From: Paraspadella gotoi
Taxonomy: Eukaryota; Chaetognatha
Assembly: GCA_051294375.1 (NCBI GenBank)
Contig: CM119263.1
Coordinates: 29,158,079 to 29,222,078, forward strand
DNA: 64,000 nucleotides
Direction: 5' to 3'
The position numbers and the translations under genes are program-made. Positions 63,615 to 64,000 of the stretch are shown here, piece by piece (positions within the stretch are counted from its first letter, which is position 1; every line of letters begins with the position of its first letter). The notes below the pieces were generated by a model. The model was not told the DNA's origin. It did no database searches and was given only the letters and a program-made list of their open reading frames with translations.

Positions 63615-64000
63615 GTGAGGAGGAGGAGAGGGAGGAAGAGGGGGAGGAGAAGAGGTGAGAGGGTGGGGAGAGGGTGGGGAAAGTGAGGGATAGGGAGAAG
63701 AGGAAGAGGTGAGAAAGAAGGGAGGAAGTGTGGAAGAGAGAGAGGGAGAGGGGGAAGGAGAGGAGGAAGAGGTGAGAGGGAAGGGAGAGGGTTGGGAAAT
63801 GGGAGGAAGTGAGGAAGAGGGAGAGAGAGAGGAGGTGAGAGGGAAGGGAGGCGATGGGGAAAAGGAGGAATAAGGGTAAGAGGAAGGAGAAAGAAGGATG
63901 AGAAGAGGGGAGGTGAATGACGGGGAAGAAAAATAGACATGAATCGATATCTATCACAATCCTCCATTACCCTTCACCAACCATTCCCCACACAACTCGC
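63615..64000. repeat. Purine-rich (GGA/GAG) low-complexity block
   Basis: Imperfect tandem repeats around gaggaagaggtgagagggaa and gggagaggg. It follows the donor of LRRIQ3 exon 8, so it is intron. The Leu/Pro/Ser frames of the complement are compositional. Confidence 0.8.

Overview
The window is nuclear DNA from an invertebrate animal. It has multi-exon genes with GT-AG introns and animal-only signalling families (a GDF8/11 ligand, a SOCS4/5-class adaptor, an RNF19 ubiquitin ligase, a bHLH factor). It also has tRNA-derived SINEs, a hAT element and very long (AG)n/(CT)n tracts. I cannot fix the phylum from sequence alone. Flagellated sperm or cilia are hinted at by an LRRIQ3 orthologue, and chitin use by a chitin-binding domain. 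One 100-base assembly gap lies at 4279-4378. All gene models were built by hand from splice signals and reading-phase continuity; none was checked against transcripts or databases.

Layout. 0.9-14.9 kb (+): the 3' part of a large secreted mosaic protein with seven discoidin (F5/8C)-like modules, Ser/Thr linkers, six EGF domains and a C-terminal peritrophin-A chitin-binding domain. Its coding sequence is AT-rich, unlike all genes to the right. 15.0-17.0 kb: an inverted repeat with a hammerhead-ribozyme-like core, then a 30-bp satellite. 17.4-25.7 kb (-): the 5' seven exons of RNF19, with a 5.5-kb intron holding a hAT element (8-bp target duplication) that itself carries two SINE copies, next to a second terminal-inverted-repeat element. 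26.2-30.5 kb (-): a complete SOCS4/5-like gene, about 1057 codons. 34.2-39.2 kb (-): a complete four-exon GDF8/11 (myostatin-like) gene with a furin site. 44.5-48.6 kb (-): a five-exon gene of unknown function. 50.5-52.8 kb (-): a bHLH transcription factor and a Ser/Gly-rich exon that probably belongs to it. 59.5-63.6 kb (+): eight exons of LRRIQ3, running off the right edge.

Five successive minus-strand genes (RNF19, SOCS, GDF8/11, unknown, bHLH) have GC-rich exons in AT-rich or purine/pyrimidine-rich noncoding DNA. The spaces between genes are dominated by simple repeats, several of them in opposed (CT)n/(AG)n pairs. I see no operon-like logic. SOCS (JAK/STAT and receptor dampening), RNF19 (ubiquitin ligation) and GDF8/11 (TGF-beta signalling) are all signalling genes, but their proximity need not be functional.
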